A stretch of 64,000 nt of DNA, taken from contig JAZADN010000037.1 of assembly GCA_036123585.1 (NCBI GenBank), forward strand, positions 1-64,000, given 5' to 3'. The notes under the pieces were generated by a model that was given only the letters and a program-made list of their open reading frames with translations, was not told the origin of the DNA and ran no database searches. Shown here piece after piece: positions 41,136 through 49,111 of the stretch. Origin of the DNA: UBA9410 sp036123585 (GTDB taxonomy: Bacteria; Actinomycetota; Acidimicrobiia; Acidimicrobiales; MedAcidi-G1). The position numbers and the translations under genes are program-made. The first letter of the stretch is position 1; each line of letters starts with the position of its first letter.

Positions 41136-42377
41136 ATGGGGATGATCCGGACGCTACGGGCCGTGGTGCGCCTGCGTCGGCCCGAGCGTGACCGGGCCGC
41201 TCGTCGGCTCCGGGCTGCGGCCAACGTGGACGACCTACGGGTCATGGCCAAGCGCCGGTTGCCGGCCGGGGTGTTCGACTACATCGACGGAGGTGCCGAG
41301 GACGAGTTGACGCTGGACCGAAACGTCCGGGCCTTCCGGGAGGTGGCGTTCCGACCCCGAGTGCTGCGTGGCCTCGGCCACCTGGACACCTCGTCCACGC
41401 TGCTGGGGCGCCCCCTGGCCTTCCCGCTGGTCCTAGCGCCCACCGGCTTCACCCGGATTGCCGACCCGGCGGGCGAACTAGCCGTGGTCCGGGCCGCCGG
41501 CCGGGCCGGTATTCCGTTCACGTTGTCGACCATGGGCACTCGGTCCATAGCCGAGTGCGCAGCGGTCGCCGGGTCCGACGCTCGCCTCTGGTTCCAGGTC
41601 TACGCGTGGCGGGACCGCGATCTGGTCCGGGCCATGCTGGACAGCGCCGCCTCATGCAGGTACGAGGCCATCTGCCTGACCGTGGACACCGCCATGCTGG
41701 GTCGTCGCGAACGCGACGTCCGCCGGGGCCTTACCCTGCCGCCGGAGATCGGCCCCGGAACCTTCCTCGACGGAATGCGCCGGCCGGGGTGGACGTGGCG
41801 GTTCCTGCGGTCCGACCCGATCCGGTTCGCCAACGTGGAGGGCCTGGCCGGCTCGGACCGGGCCGCCGGACCGGGAACCGGCGAGCGAGCCGTCGATTTG
41901 GCGGGCTACATGAACTCCCAGTTCGACCATGGGCTGTCGTGGGACGACGTGGCGTGGCTGCGCACCGTCTGGGACGGTCCGATCCTCGTCAAGGGCGTGC
42001 AGACGGTGGCCGATTCGTTGCTGGCGGTGGAACACGGGGTGGAGGGGATCATCGTCTCCAACCACGGGGGACGGCAGTTGGACACCGCGCCGGCGCCGTT
42101 CGACCTGGTGCCGTCGATCGCCGAGGCAGTCTCGGGACGGATCGAGGTGGTGTGCGACGGCGGCGTCCGTCGGGGTTCCGACATCGTGAAGGCGGTGGCC
42201 GCTGGAGCCGACGCGGCGATGGGTGGTCGCCTGTTCCTCTACGCCCTGGCCGCGGCGGGTGAGCAGGGCGTGGACCACGTGCTGGAACTGCTGCGTTCAG
42301 GCGTCGAGCGCACCATGGCCCTGGTCGGGGCGGCGTCGGTTCGCGAACTGGGTCCCGGGCTGCTCGAACGCGGGTGA
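41136..42377 (+). CDS. FMN-dependent alpha-hydroxy-acid dehydrogenase
   Basis: A 413-residue TIM-barrel flavoprotein of the lactate/glycolate oxidase family. FDYIDGGAEDELTLDRNVRA, LAPTGFTRIADPAGE, VYAWRDRDL, CLTVDTAMLGRRERDVR, ILVKGVQTV and the catalytic His-Arg motif IVSNHGGRQLDTAPA are present. It oxidises an L-2-hydroxy acid; the mycofactocin-cluster homologue MftD is related, but no other mft gene is seen. Confidence 0.9.
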   Translation: MGMIRTLRAVVRLRRPERDRAARRLRAAANVDDLRVMAKRRLPAGVFDYIDGGAEDELTLDRNVRAFREVAFRPRVLRGLGHLDTSSTLLGRPLAFPLVLAPTGFTRIADPAGELAVVRAAGRAGIPFTLSTMGTRSIAECAAVAGSDARLWFQVYAWRDRDLVRAMLDSAASCRYEAICLTVDTAMLGRRERDVRRGLTLPPEIGPGTFLDGMRRPGWTWRFLRSDPIRFANVEGLAGSDRAAGPGTGERAVDLAGYMNSQFDHGLSWDDVAWLRTVWDGPILVKGVQTVADSLLAVEHGVEGIIVSNHGGRQLDTAPAPFDLVPSIAEAVSGRIEVVCDGGVRRGSDIVKAVAAGADAAMGGRLFLYALAAAGEQGVDHVLELLRSGVERTMALVGAASVRELGPGLLERG

Positions 42378-42393
42378 CCACTGCCCCCGCCGA

Positions 42394-43116
42394 TCACGGC
42401 GCGGGGTGGTCAGGACGGGGGGCGGTCACCGGTGGCCGGTTGGCTCGAGGCGCCCCGGGTCGGTCGGAGCCGCGGAAGGCGCCGACCGGCGAAGTGCGTT
42501 CGGCGTCGAAGTGGCCGGTCTCGTTGGTGCTGGCCACCGAGCAGTACGGATCGACCAGTCCCTCGCCGTCCGGCCCGCCGGGCACGGTCACTTCGACCCT
42601 GCTGATCGAGGCGTAGTCGAGGCGGAAGCCGGCCGACGGGTTGCCGACCACGTGAGCGAGAATCGTCCGGATGGTGCCGCCGTGGCAGGCCACGAGCACA
42701 CGTTCACCCGGAGGGTTGCGGCACAGGTCGTCCCAGGCGACCACCACACGGTCGCGGAAGGCCTCCGGGGTGTCCCAGCCGATTTCGCCATAGCGCTTCT
42801 GGCTGATCATCTCCCAGTACTCGCCACCCTCTATGGGCAACAGCTCCGTGGGGAGGTAGGTGTGGGCGCCGCGGTCGATCTCGTCGAGGTCGGCGACCAC
42901 CCGGTGCGCGAGGCCCTTCGCCGCGCACAGTCCCTCGGCCGTCTGGATGGCCCGGGCCTTGGGGCTGGTCACCACGGCGTCGATCTCTTCGCAGGCCAGC
43001 CAGGTGGTGAGCCGCTCGGCCTGCCAGCGGCCGACCTCGTCGAGGCCCGGGTCGGCGATGCCGGGAGCGTCGACCACGGTCTCCGGGCGGCCGTGGCGGA
43101 CGAGGATGACGTGCAC
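42394..43116 (-). CDS. Histidine phosphatase family protein
   Basis: A 240-residue protein with VILVRHGRPETV (RHG), TSPKARAIQTAEGL, LDEIDRGAHTYL and VLVACHGGTIRTILAHVV. It resembles cofactor-dependent phosphoglycerate-mutase-type phosphatases of unknown substrate. The last ~40 residues are Pro/Arg-rich. GTG 43116 has TACCGT 8 nt upstream. Confidence 0.85.
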   Translation of the reverse strand: MHVILVRHGRPETVVDAPGIADPGLDEVGRWQAERLTTWLACEEIDAVVTSPKARAIQTAEGLCAAKGLAHRVVADLDEIDRGAHTYLPTELLPIEGGEYWEMISQKRYGEIGWDTPEAFRDRVVVAWDDLCRNPPGERVLVACHGGTIRTILAHVVGNPSAGFRLDYASISRVEVTVPGGPDGEGLVDPYCSVASTNETGHFDAERTSPVGAFRGSDRPGAPRANRPPVTAPRPDHPAP

Positions 43117-43124
43117 GGCGAGCG

Positions 43125-43130
43125 ACGGTA
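43125..43130 (-). promoter_or_regulatory. -10 hexamer TACCGT 8 nt before the histidine phosphatase
   Basis: The minus strand reads TACCGT-N8-GTG (43116). Confidence 0.4.
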
Positions 43131-43160
43131 CCGGGAAGAGCGGCCGGTCGGCTGGCCGGG

Positions 43161-43802
43161 TCAGGTGGCCGGTGCGATGAGGACGCCGACCAGCACGTCG
43201 ACGAGGTGGCGTTCGTAGCCGTTGGCATCCAGCGTCGGGGTTCTGTCGTCCCGTTCCCCGTGTTCCCGCTGTCCATGGTCGAGCTCCCCGGCCCGGGCGG
43301 CCAGCGAGGCGGTCATCAGCTGGATCATGGCCACCAGCCGGGCCTCCCGTGTCGCCTCGTCGGATCCGACCGCCTGATCTGCCAGCAGGGTGAGGGCCCG
43401 GGACAGGTGGGTGTGGTCGACGCCCTCAGGTGGCCGTCTCCAGGTGGAGAACCGGTCGGCCAGCTGGGCCACGATCCGGACGTAGCGGCGCCCCCGCTCC
43501 TGGGAGAGCACAGCGGTCATGGGACGCACGAGGGCCGACACCACGGCCCGGACGTCGGCGTCGGCACCCAGTTCGGCCAGCAGTTCGCCTCGTCGGACGT
43601 CGATGGGGTTGCCGTGCTCGGCCAGAACGGCGTCGAGCACGCCCTGCCGGGAACCGAAGTGGTACGTCAGCGCCGAGGAGTTCCGCTGGCCGGCGGCCCG
43701 CACGATGTCGCCGGTGGCCGCCTGCCAGATGCCGACCTCGGCGAACCGGCGTTCTGCCTCGACGAGTAGCCGGGACCGGGTCTCGGAGCCGTCTCTGGCC
43801 AA
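43161..43802 (-). CDS. TetR family transcriptional regulator
   Basis: About 213 residues. The N-terminal HTH is clear: TRSRLLVEAERRFAEVGIW, then IVRAAGQRNSSALTYHFGSR with the recognition helix, and a helical ligand-binding domain. No ATG or GTG fits before helix 1, so I use TTG 43802, with GGGA about 8 nt upstream; the frame continues upstream only through the LLM gene in another frame. It lies 41 nt after the LLM oxidoreductase on the same strand, and probably controls it from the palindrome near 45.1 kb. Confidence 0.78.
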   Translation of the reverse strand: MARDGSETRSRLLVEAERRFAEVGIWQAATGDIVRAAGQRNSSALTYHFGSRQGVLDAVLAEHGNPIDVRRGELLAELGADADVRAVVSALVRPMTAVLSQERGRRYVRIVAQLADRFSTWRRPPEGVDHTHLSRALTLLADQAVGSDEATREARLVAMIQLMTASLAARAGELDHGQREHGERDDRTPTLDANGYERHLVDVLVGVLIAPAT

Positions 43803-43843
43803 AGGACGTTCCCGCAGTCGCCGTCGGGGACCTGCTCCGGGGT

Positions 43844-45055
43844 CTAGCCCAACGGGAGGAGGGCGGTGGTCGGGATAATCGACACGTCGATGTCCTCGGG
43901 GACCGGGTGCTGGAAGTCGGGGAACCGGCGCCGCGCATCGGCCCGGTAGCGGTCGGTCGAGTGGGTGCGGTCCCCATCGTGCTCGGGGATCACCTGATCG
44001 CCGAACAACTCGAGCATCTCGAGCGTCTGGTCGTGGGTGAGGCCCTCGGTGGGCAGGCCGAAGACCACCTGGTCGCAGCCGACGTCCCTGTACCGGTTGA
44101 GTTGCTCGCAGACCTCCTCGGGGTTCCCGCAGAGCATGTAGCCACCCTCGATGGCAAGGTCGAGGATCTCCTCGGTCCAGCCCGGGTCGATCGGCGGGTT
44201 CGGCCAGACGATGGCGTCGGGCGACTTGGGCATGGTGTCGTGGTACATGTTCACCATGGTGACCAGGTAGCCGCGACCCTTCTCCATGGCCACCTTGCGG
44301 GCCTGGTCGCGGTCCTCGAGGCAGATGCAGGCGTTGGTCATCATCACGTTGTCGTTCTTGAACTGGCCGATCTGCTCGACCGGATCCTGGACTGCCTCCT
44401 TGTAGGCGTCGACCCGGCCCTTGAGGTTGTGGATGGGCTCGAAGTTGAAGGCGATGGCGCCGATGCCCAATGAGCCGGCCTTGGCGAAGGTCGGAGGGTT
44501 GCCGCAGGCCACCCAGATCGGCGGGTGGCCGGGCCCGTAGGGCTTGGGGAGGATGTTGTGAGGGGTGGGGACGGTGAAGAACTCGCCCTCGAAGTCGTAA
44601 TCCTTCTGCTCCCACATGCGGGGGATCTCGCGGATGACCTCGTCCCACTGGGCCTTGGTCTCGCTGGGGTCCATCACGTTGAAGGTGCGCAGCTCGTGGC
44701 TGCCGGCGCCCCGGCCAGTGCCGAACTCGAAGCGGTTGTTGGTGACATGGTCGAGCATGGCGGCCCGCTCGGCGATGCGGACCGGGTGCTCCTTCTTCGT
44801 CGGGAGGCTGGTGATGGCCGATCCGATGTGGATGTAGTCGGTCTGGGCGGCGACCCATCCCATCATCGGGGAGGGGGCCGACATGTGGCTGTACTCGGTC
44901 AGGCCGTGGTGCTCTCCGAACCAGATGTACTTCCAGTTGTGCTTGTCGGCCAGGATGGCGTACTCCGCCTCCCGCATGAGTTCGGTGTGCTCGCTCTCGG
45001 AATCGTGGGCGGCTGGACCAGGGGTGTAGCCGTTGCTGAAGATGCCGAACTCCAT
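43844..45055 (-). CDS. LLM class flavin-dependent oxidoreductase
   Basis: A 403-residue luciferase-like TIM-barrel enzyme using reduced FMN or F420. MEFGIFSNGYTP, YIWFGEHHGLTEYSHMSAP, FGTGRGAGSHELRTF and MLCGNPEEVCEQLNRYRDVG are typical of the subgroup near LadA/F420-type monooxygenases. Substrate unknown. AGGAG upstream of ATG 45055. It is co-oriented with the TetR gene and divergent from an acyl-CoA synthetase. Confidence 0.88.
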   Translation of the reverse strand: MEFGIFSNGYTPGPAAHDSESEHTELMREAEYAILADKHNWKYIWFGEHHGLTEYSHMSAPSPMMGWVAAQTDYIHIGSAITSLPTKKEHPVRIAERAAMLDHVTNNRFEFGTGRGAGSHELRTFNVMDPSETKAQWDEVIREIPRMWEQKDYDFEGEFFTVPTPHNILPKPYGPGHPPIWVACGNPPTFAKAGSLGIGAIAFNFEPIHNLKGRVDAYKEAVQDPVEQIGQFKNDNVMMTNACICLEDRDQARKVAMEKGRGYLVTMVNMYHDTMPKSPDAIVWPNPPIDPGWTEEILDLAIEGGYMLCGNPEEVCEQLNRYRDVGCDQVVFGLPTEGLTHDQTLEMLELFGDQVIPEHDGDRTHSTDRYRADARRRFPDFQHPVPEDIDVSIIPTTALLPLG

Positions 45056-45103
45056 GGGCGCTCCTGTGTTCGAGGCCGGTCCTGCCCAGCCCTCAAGTAA
45101 TCG

Positions 45104-45116
45104 ATACCATTAGTAT
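45104..45116. promoter_or_regulatory. Candidate TetR operator between LLM and acyl-CoA synthetase genes
   Basis: ATAC-CATTA-GTAT is an inverted repeat that overlaps a second one, CCAT-TAGT-ATGG (45107-45118). It sits in a short AT-rich patch upstream of ATG 45055 (minus) and ATG 45174 (plus), the natural place for the linked TetR protein to bind. Confidence 0.45.
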
Positions 45117-45160
45117 GGAGGAAGAAGGGATTCGGGTCAAGTCGGACGACCCGTCCCGGG

Positions 45161-45166
45161 TACCGT
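45161..45166 (+). promoter_or_regulatory. -10 hexamer TACCGT 7 nt before the acyl-CoA synthetase
   Basis: TACCGT-N7-ATG (45174), leaderless-type spacing. Confidence 0.45.
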
Positions 45167-45173
45167 CCCGGCG

Positions 45174-46739
45174 ATGAGCGGACCGCCGGCCATCGGGCCC
45201 CGGCACTGGAGCGACCACCTGCCCGACGGAGGCGCGGTTCCGGCGGCGTTCGACCTACCGGCCCCTGGCACCCTGGTCGGCGCCTGGACCGCCTCGCTGA
45301 CGCCCGAGCCCGACCGTCTCCTTCTGCTCGACGCCGGTGCTGGGCGCGACGAGTGGACCACCCGGGGGGAGTTCCTGGATCGGACGTCCGTGGCGGCTGC
45401 CCGCCTCCACGCCGCCGGCCTCGAACCGGGCGACCGGGTTCTGCTCTCTGGCCCCTCGTCGGTGGACCTCGTCGTGGCCCACGTGGCCTGCCTGCGCCTC
45501 GGCCTCGTCGTGGTCCCGACCAACGGTTCCTACCGCGAGGCCGAGCTGGCCTACGTGGTCGCCGACTGCACGCCCCGAGCCGCCATCGTCGACCACGACG
45601 GCTGGGCTGACGTCCTCACCGGACTGGCCCCCGACCTCCTCGCGGTTCCCACCGGCCTGGAGGGGCTGCCCGAGTCCCCCGACGGGCCGGGCCCGACCCT
45701 CGACGCCGTCGAACCGGACGCCCCGGCCTTGATCGGCTACACGTCGGGCACCACCGGCCGTCCCAAGGGCGCCGTCCTCACGCAGGGCAACCTGCTGGCC
45801 GGGGCCGAGGCGGTTCGGGTGGCCTGGCGTTGGACCGATGCCGACCGCCTAGTGCTGTGCCTGCCGCTCTTCCACATGCATGGCCTCGGGGTGGGCCTGC
45901 ACGGAACCCTGTTGGCCGGCGCCTCGGCCGTGCTGCAGGCCGGTTTCGACCCCGATGCCGTCCTCAGCGGACTCGGGGACCACGACGCCACCCTCTTCTT
46001 CGGGGTCCCGACCATGTACCACCGCCTGGCTGATCACCCCGACGTCTCGGCTCTCGGGCTGCTCCGACTTTGCGTGGCCGGCTCGGCACCCCTGTCGGCT
46101 GACCTGCATAGCCGCCTCGCCGAGGCGACTGGCGCCGCGGTGCTGGAGCGCTACGGCATGACGGAAACCGTGATGCTGGTCTCCAACCCCTACGACGGCG
46201 AGCGCCGGCCCGGCTCGGTGGGCATCCCACGGCCCGGGGTCGATGCCCGGCTCGAACCCGACGACGGCGAGATCCTCGTCCGTGGGCCCAACGTGTTCAC
46301 CGGCTACTGGGGCCGCCCCGAGGCAACCGCCGAGGCGTTCGTGGACGACCCCGGCGGCGGCGCGCCGTGGTTCCGAACCGGGGACCTGGGAGCGGTGGAC
46401 GACGACGGCTACTTGGCCATCGTCGGACGAACCAAGGAACTCATCATCAGCGGTGGCTTCAACGTGTACCCCCGCGAGGTCGATGATGCCCTGGGGTTGC
46501 ACCCGGCTGTCTCCGAGGTGGCCGTGGCCGGCCTGCCGTCCGAGGAGTGGGGAGAGGAGGTCGTTGCCTGGGTGGTTCCCGCTAGCGGCCACGACTGCCC
46601 GACGGTCGACGAACTTCGGGACTTTGCCCGGGACCACTTGGCGGCCTACAAGTTGCCGCGGCGGGTGGTGGCCGTCGACGCCCTACCCCGCAACGCCCTG
46701 GGCAAGGTCACCCGCCACGAACTCCGGCCGTCGGACTGA
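45174..46739 (+). CDS. Acyl-CoA synthetase (AMP-forming; FadD/MatB-like)
   Basis: A 521-residue ANL-superfamily ligase activating a carboxylic acid to its CoA thioester via acyl-AMP. P-loop IGYTSGTTGRPKGAVLT (~residue 185), CLPLFHMHGLGVGLHG, YGMTETVMLVSNPYDGERRP, hinge FRTGDLGAVDDDGYLAIVGR and the C-terminal catalytic Lys in PRNALGKVTRHEL. The HMHGLG segment resembles malonyl-CoA synthetase and mycobacterial FadD36; chain preference cannot be set. Confidence 0.9.
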   Translation: MSGPPAIGPRHWSDHLPDGGAVPAAFDLPAPGTLVGAWTASLTPEPDRLLLLDAGAGRDEWTTRGEFLDRTSVAAARLHAAGLEPGDRVLLSGPSSVDLVVAHVACLRLGLVVVPTNGSYREAELAYVVADCTPRAAIVDHDGWADVLTGLAPDLLAVPTGLEGLPESPDGPGPTLDAVEPDAPALIGYTSGTTGRPKGAVLTQGNLLAGAEAVRVAWRWTDADRLVLCLPLFHMHGLGVGLHGTLLAGASAVLQAGFDPDAVLSGLGDHDATLFFGVPTMYHRLADHPDVSALGLLRLCVAGSAPLSADLHSRLAEATGAAVLERYGMTETVMLVSNPYDGERRPGSVGIPRPGVDARLEPDDGEILVRGPNVFTGYWGRPEATAEAFVDDPGGGAPWFRTGDLGAVDDDGYLAIVGRTKELIISGGFNVYPREVDDALGLHPAVSEVAVAGLPSEEWGEEVVAWVVPASGHDCPTVDELRDFARDHLAAYKLPRRVVAVDALPRNALGKVTRHELRPSD

Positions 46740-46820
46740 GGAACCCGTCCGGCCCAGGCCCGGGTTGGCAACGGTTCCCCGACTGGGTGGTGCGCCGAGG
46801 CCTTGCGCGAGGCTCGAGCC

Positions 46821-47513
46821 ATGGACGAACGACCGACACGCGTGGAGTTCCACTTCGACGTGATCTGCCCTTGGGCCTACCAGACGTCGTTGTGGATGCG
46901 TGACGTGCGCGATCGCCTCGACCTCGACGTGGACTGGCGCTTCTTCAGCCTTGAGGAAGTGAACCGGGTGGAGGGCAAGAAGCATCCGTGGGAGCGGGAA
47001 TGGTCGTACGGCTGGTCGATGATGCGGGTCGGGGCGCTCCTCAAGCGGACCGACCCGGCGCTGAACGACTCCTGGTACCTAAAGGCCGGGACCGCCCTGC
47101 ACGTCGAGGGCCGCCAGCCGCACCGGGCCGAGGTGGCCCGCGACCTTCTGGCCGAGATGGACCTCGACCCAGGGATCGTCGACGAGGCGCTGGCCGACGA
47201 GACCACCCATGACGACGTCCGTGCCGACCACGAACGGGTGATCGGGCTCGGCGGCTGGGGGGTGCCCACCCTGGTCTTCCCCGGTGTCGACGAGGACGAG
47301 TCCCGCAAGTTGTTCGGCCCGGTTCTCATCGAACCGCCGATCGGCGAGGCCGCGGAGCGCCTGTGGGACCTGGTCCTCGGCTGGCTGGACTTTCCGCACC
47401 TCTACGAGTTGCAGCGCCCCAAGACCCTGGCCGACCTGGAGCGGGTGGGTGAGGTCTTCCGGCCCTACCTGGAGGCGCGGGAGTGGCAGACCGTGGCCAA
47501 CCCCACGCCCTGA
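46821..47513 (+). CDS. DsbA-fold protein of the mycothiol-dependent nitroreductase (Rv2466c) type
   Basis: A 230-residue thioredoxin-fold protein with a DsbA helical insert. The active site is VICPWAYQTS: CPWA, with only the first Cys, whereas Rv2466c has CPWC. The cis-Pro loop is GGWGVPTLVFPG and the tail ELFGPVLIEPP-type (here LFGPVLIEPPIGEAAERLWD, then FPHLYELQRPKT) matches the Rv2466c family. A one-Cys site suggests mycothiol- or glutathione-adduct chemistry rather than disulfide exchange. ATG 46821. Confidence 0.83.
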   Translation: MDERPTRVEFHFDVICPWAYQTSLWMRDVRDRLDLDVDWRFFSLEEVNRVEGKKHPWEREWSYGWSMMRVGALLKRTDPALNDSWYLKAGTALHVEGRQPHRAEVARDLLAEMDLDPGIVDEALADETTHDDVRADHERVIGLGGWGVPTLVFPGVDEDESRKLFGPVLIEPPIGEAAERLWDLVLGWLDFPHLYELQRPKTLADLERVGEVFRPYLEAREWQTVANPTP

Positions 47514-47568
47514 CCGACCGCATTCGAGAACCCGAGAGGCCCGAAAACCCGAGAGGGAGGACCCACCC

Positions 47569-48402
47569 ATGCAGAGCCTGCCCACCGAGATCGAACTCGA
47601 CCGGGGGCGCATCCTCGGCGCCCTGTCCGACGTCTGGGCCGAGTGGGCCGACTGGGCCGCTGGCCTGTCCGACGACGAATGGGCCACGCCCAGTCGGTGC
47701 CCCGGTTGGACCGTCCAGGACAACCTGGCCCACATCATCGGAACTGAGCGGATGCTCCAGGGCGAGCCTGCCCCCGACGTGGAGTACCCGACAGAGCATC
47801 TGAAGAACCCCATTGCCTCCGAGAACGAGAAGCGGATCCAGGCCCTGCGTCCGCTGTCGGGCCCCGAGGTGCTCGCCGAGTTCCGCAGCGTCACGGCCGA
47901 GCGGCTCAGCCAGCTCGACGCCATGACCGACGAGGAGATCCTGGCCGTCGGCTGGTCGCCGGTCGGCGAGGTGCCGCACCTGCGCTTCATGCACGTCCGG
48001 GTGTACGACTCGTGGCTGCACCTCGAGGACTGCCGGGCCCCGTTGGGCCACGAGCCCTCCGGAGCCACCGAGGCGGCGCGGATGTCGGTCGATGAGGTGA
48101 CCACGGCGGCTGGCTTCGTGATCGGCAAGAAGGCCGGGGCGCCCGACGGAAGTCGGGTCGAGGTCATCCTGACCGGTCCGATCACGGGGGTGGTCCGCGT
48201 CGCGGTGGATGGTAGGGCGAAGGTCGTCGAAGAACTCGACGGCGAGCCGACGGTGACGCTGTCGATGTCGTCACACGACTGGCTGGCTCTCACCGGCGGG
48301 AGGATCGACCCGCAGCCGTTGATCGACGACGGGCGGGTGGCGCTCGGTGGTGACTTGGAGCTGGCCCAGCACATGGCCGCCAACCTCGCCTTCACGATCT
48401 GA
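47569..48402 (+). CDS. Maleylpyruvate isomerase-like (MDMPI/DinB-fold) protein
   Basis: A 277-residue protein: an N-terminal four-helix DinB-type domain (LSDDEWATPSRCPGWTVQDNLAHIIGTE, metal His; RFMHVRVYDSWLHLEDCR, further His) and a C-terminal SCP2-like region (~residues 185-275: VEVILTGPITGVVRVAV, ending LELAQHMAANLAFTI). The family uses mycothiol as cofactor or substrate. GAGAGGGAGG precedes ATG 47569 by ~8 nt. Confidence 0.85.
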   Translation: MQSLPTEIELDRGRILGALSDVWAEWADWAAGLSDDEWATPSRCPGWTVQDNLAHIIGTERMLQGEPAPDVEYPTEHLKNPIASENEKRIQALRPLSGPEVLAEFRSVTAERLSQLDAMTDEEILAVGWSPVGEVPHLRFMHVRVYDSWLHLEDCRAPLGHEPSGATEAARMSVDEVTTAAGFVIGKKAGAPDGSRVEVILTGPITGVVRVAVDGRAKVVEELDGEPTVTLSMSSHDWLALTGGRIDPQPLIDDGRVALGGDLELAQHMAANLAFTI

Positions 48403-48421
48403 CACCCCACCGGGCCCGCCG

Positions 48422-48427
48422 TAGAGT
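48422..48427 (+). promoter_or_regulatory. -10 hexamer TAGAGT 6 nt before msrA
   Basis: TAGAGT-N6-ATG (48434), leaderless-type. Confidence 0.45.
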
Positions 48428-48433
48428 CGGACC

Positions 48434-49075
48434 ATGTTCGGACACAAGCTTCTGACCATCCCCGAGCCGGCTGAGGCTCTGCCCGGCCGGGCCGAGGCGA
48501 TGCCGGTGCCTGACGCCCACTACGTCAACGGAAGCCCCCTCGTCCCGCCGTTCCCCGACGGCGTCGAGACCCTGGTGGTGGGCATGGGCTGCTTCTGGGG
48601 TGCCGAGCGGAAGTTCTGGGAGGCACCGGGGGTGTGGACCACAGCGGTCGGCTATGCCGGCGGACACACCCCGAACCCCACCTACGAGGAGGCCTGCACG
48701 GGTCTCACCGGGCACAACGAGGTCGTCCTTGTGGCCTGGGACACCGACGAGACGACGCTCGGAGAGATGCTTCGGGTGTTCTGGGAGAACCACGACCCCA
48801 CCCAGGGCATGCGGCAGGGCAACGACGTGGGGACCCAGTACCGCTCCGGCCTCTACGTCACCGATGACCAACTCGTCGCCGCAGAGGCGTCACTTGACGC
48901 CTACTCCGCCCGGTTGGCCGAGGCGGGCTTCGGCGAGGTGACCACCGAGGTGGTGGCCCGCCCCGAGTTCTTCTACGCCGAGGACTACCACCAGCAGTAT
49001 CTGGCCAAGAACCCGATGGGCTACTGCGGCCTTGGAGGCACCGGCGTGTCCTGCCCATTGGGCGTCCTGGGCTGA
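48434..49075 (+). CDS. msrA: Peptide methionine sulfoxide reductase A
   Basis: A 213-residue MsrA reducing methionine-S-sulfoxide. Catalytic Cys in MGCFWGAERKFWEAPGV, GYAGGHTPNPTYEEACTGLTGH, FWENHDPTQGMRQGNDVGTQYRS and the recycling Cys region GYCGLGGTGVSCP are intact. A ~50-residue N-terminal extension precedes the domain, as in the longer enterobacterial MsrA form. Confidence 0.95.
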   Translation: MFGHKLLTIPEPAEALPGRAEAMPVPDAHYVNGSPLVPPFPDGVETLVVGMGCFWGAERKFWEAPGVWTTAVGYAGGHTPNPTYEEACTGLTGHNEVVLVAWDTDETTLGEMLRVFWENHDPTQGMRQGNDVGTQYRSGLYVTDDQLVAAEASLDAYSARLAEAGFGEVTTEVVARPEFFYAEDYHQQYLAKNPMGYCGLGGTGVSCPLGVLG

Positions 49076-49111
49076 TCGGACGCTCTTCGGCCTCGAGAGA
49101 ACCGGAGATGG

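Noticed and set aside
43803..44858. N-terminal extension of the TetR frame
   Set aside because: It is the out-of-frame shadow of the LLM gene and Arg/His-rich; the TetR fold starts near 43802.
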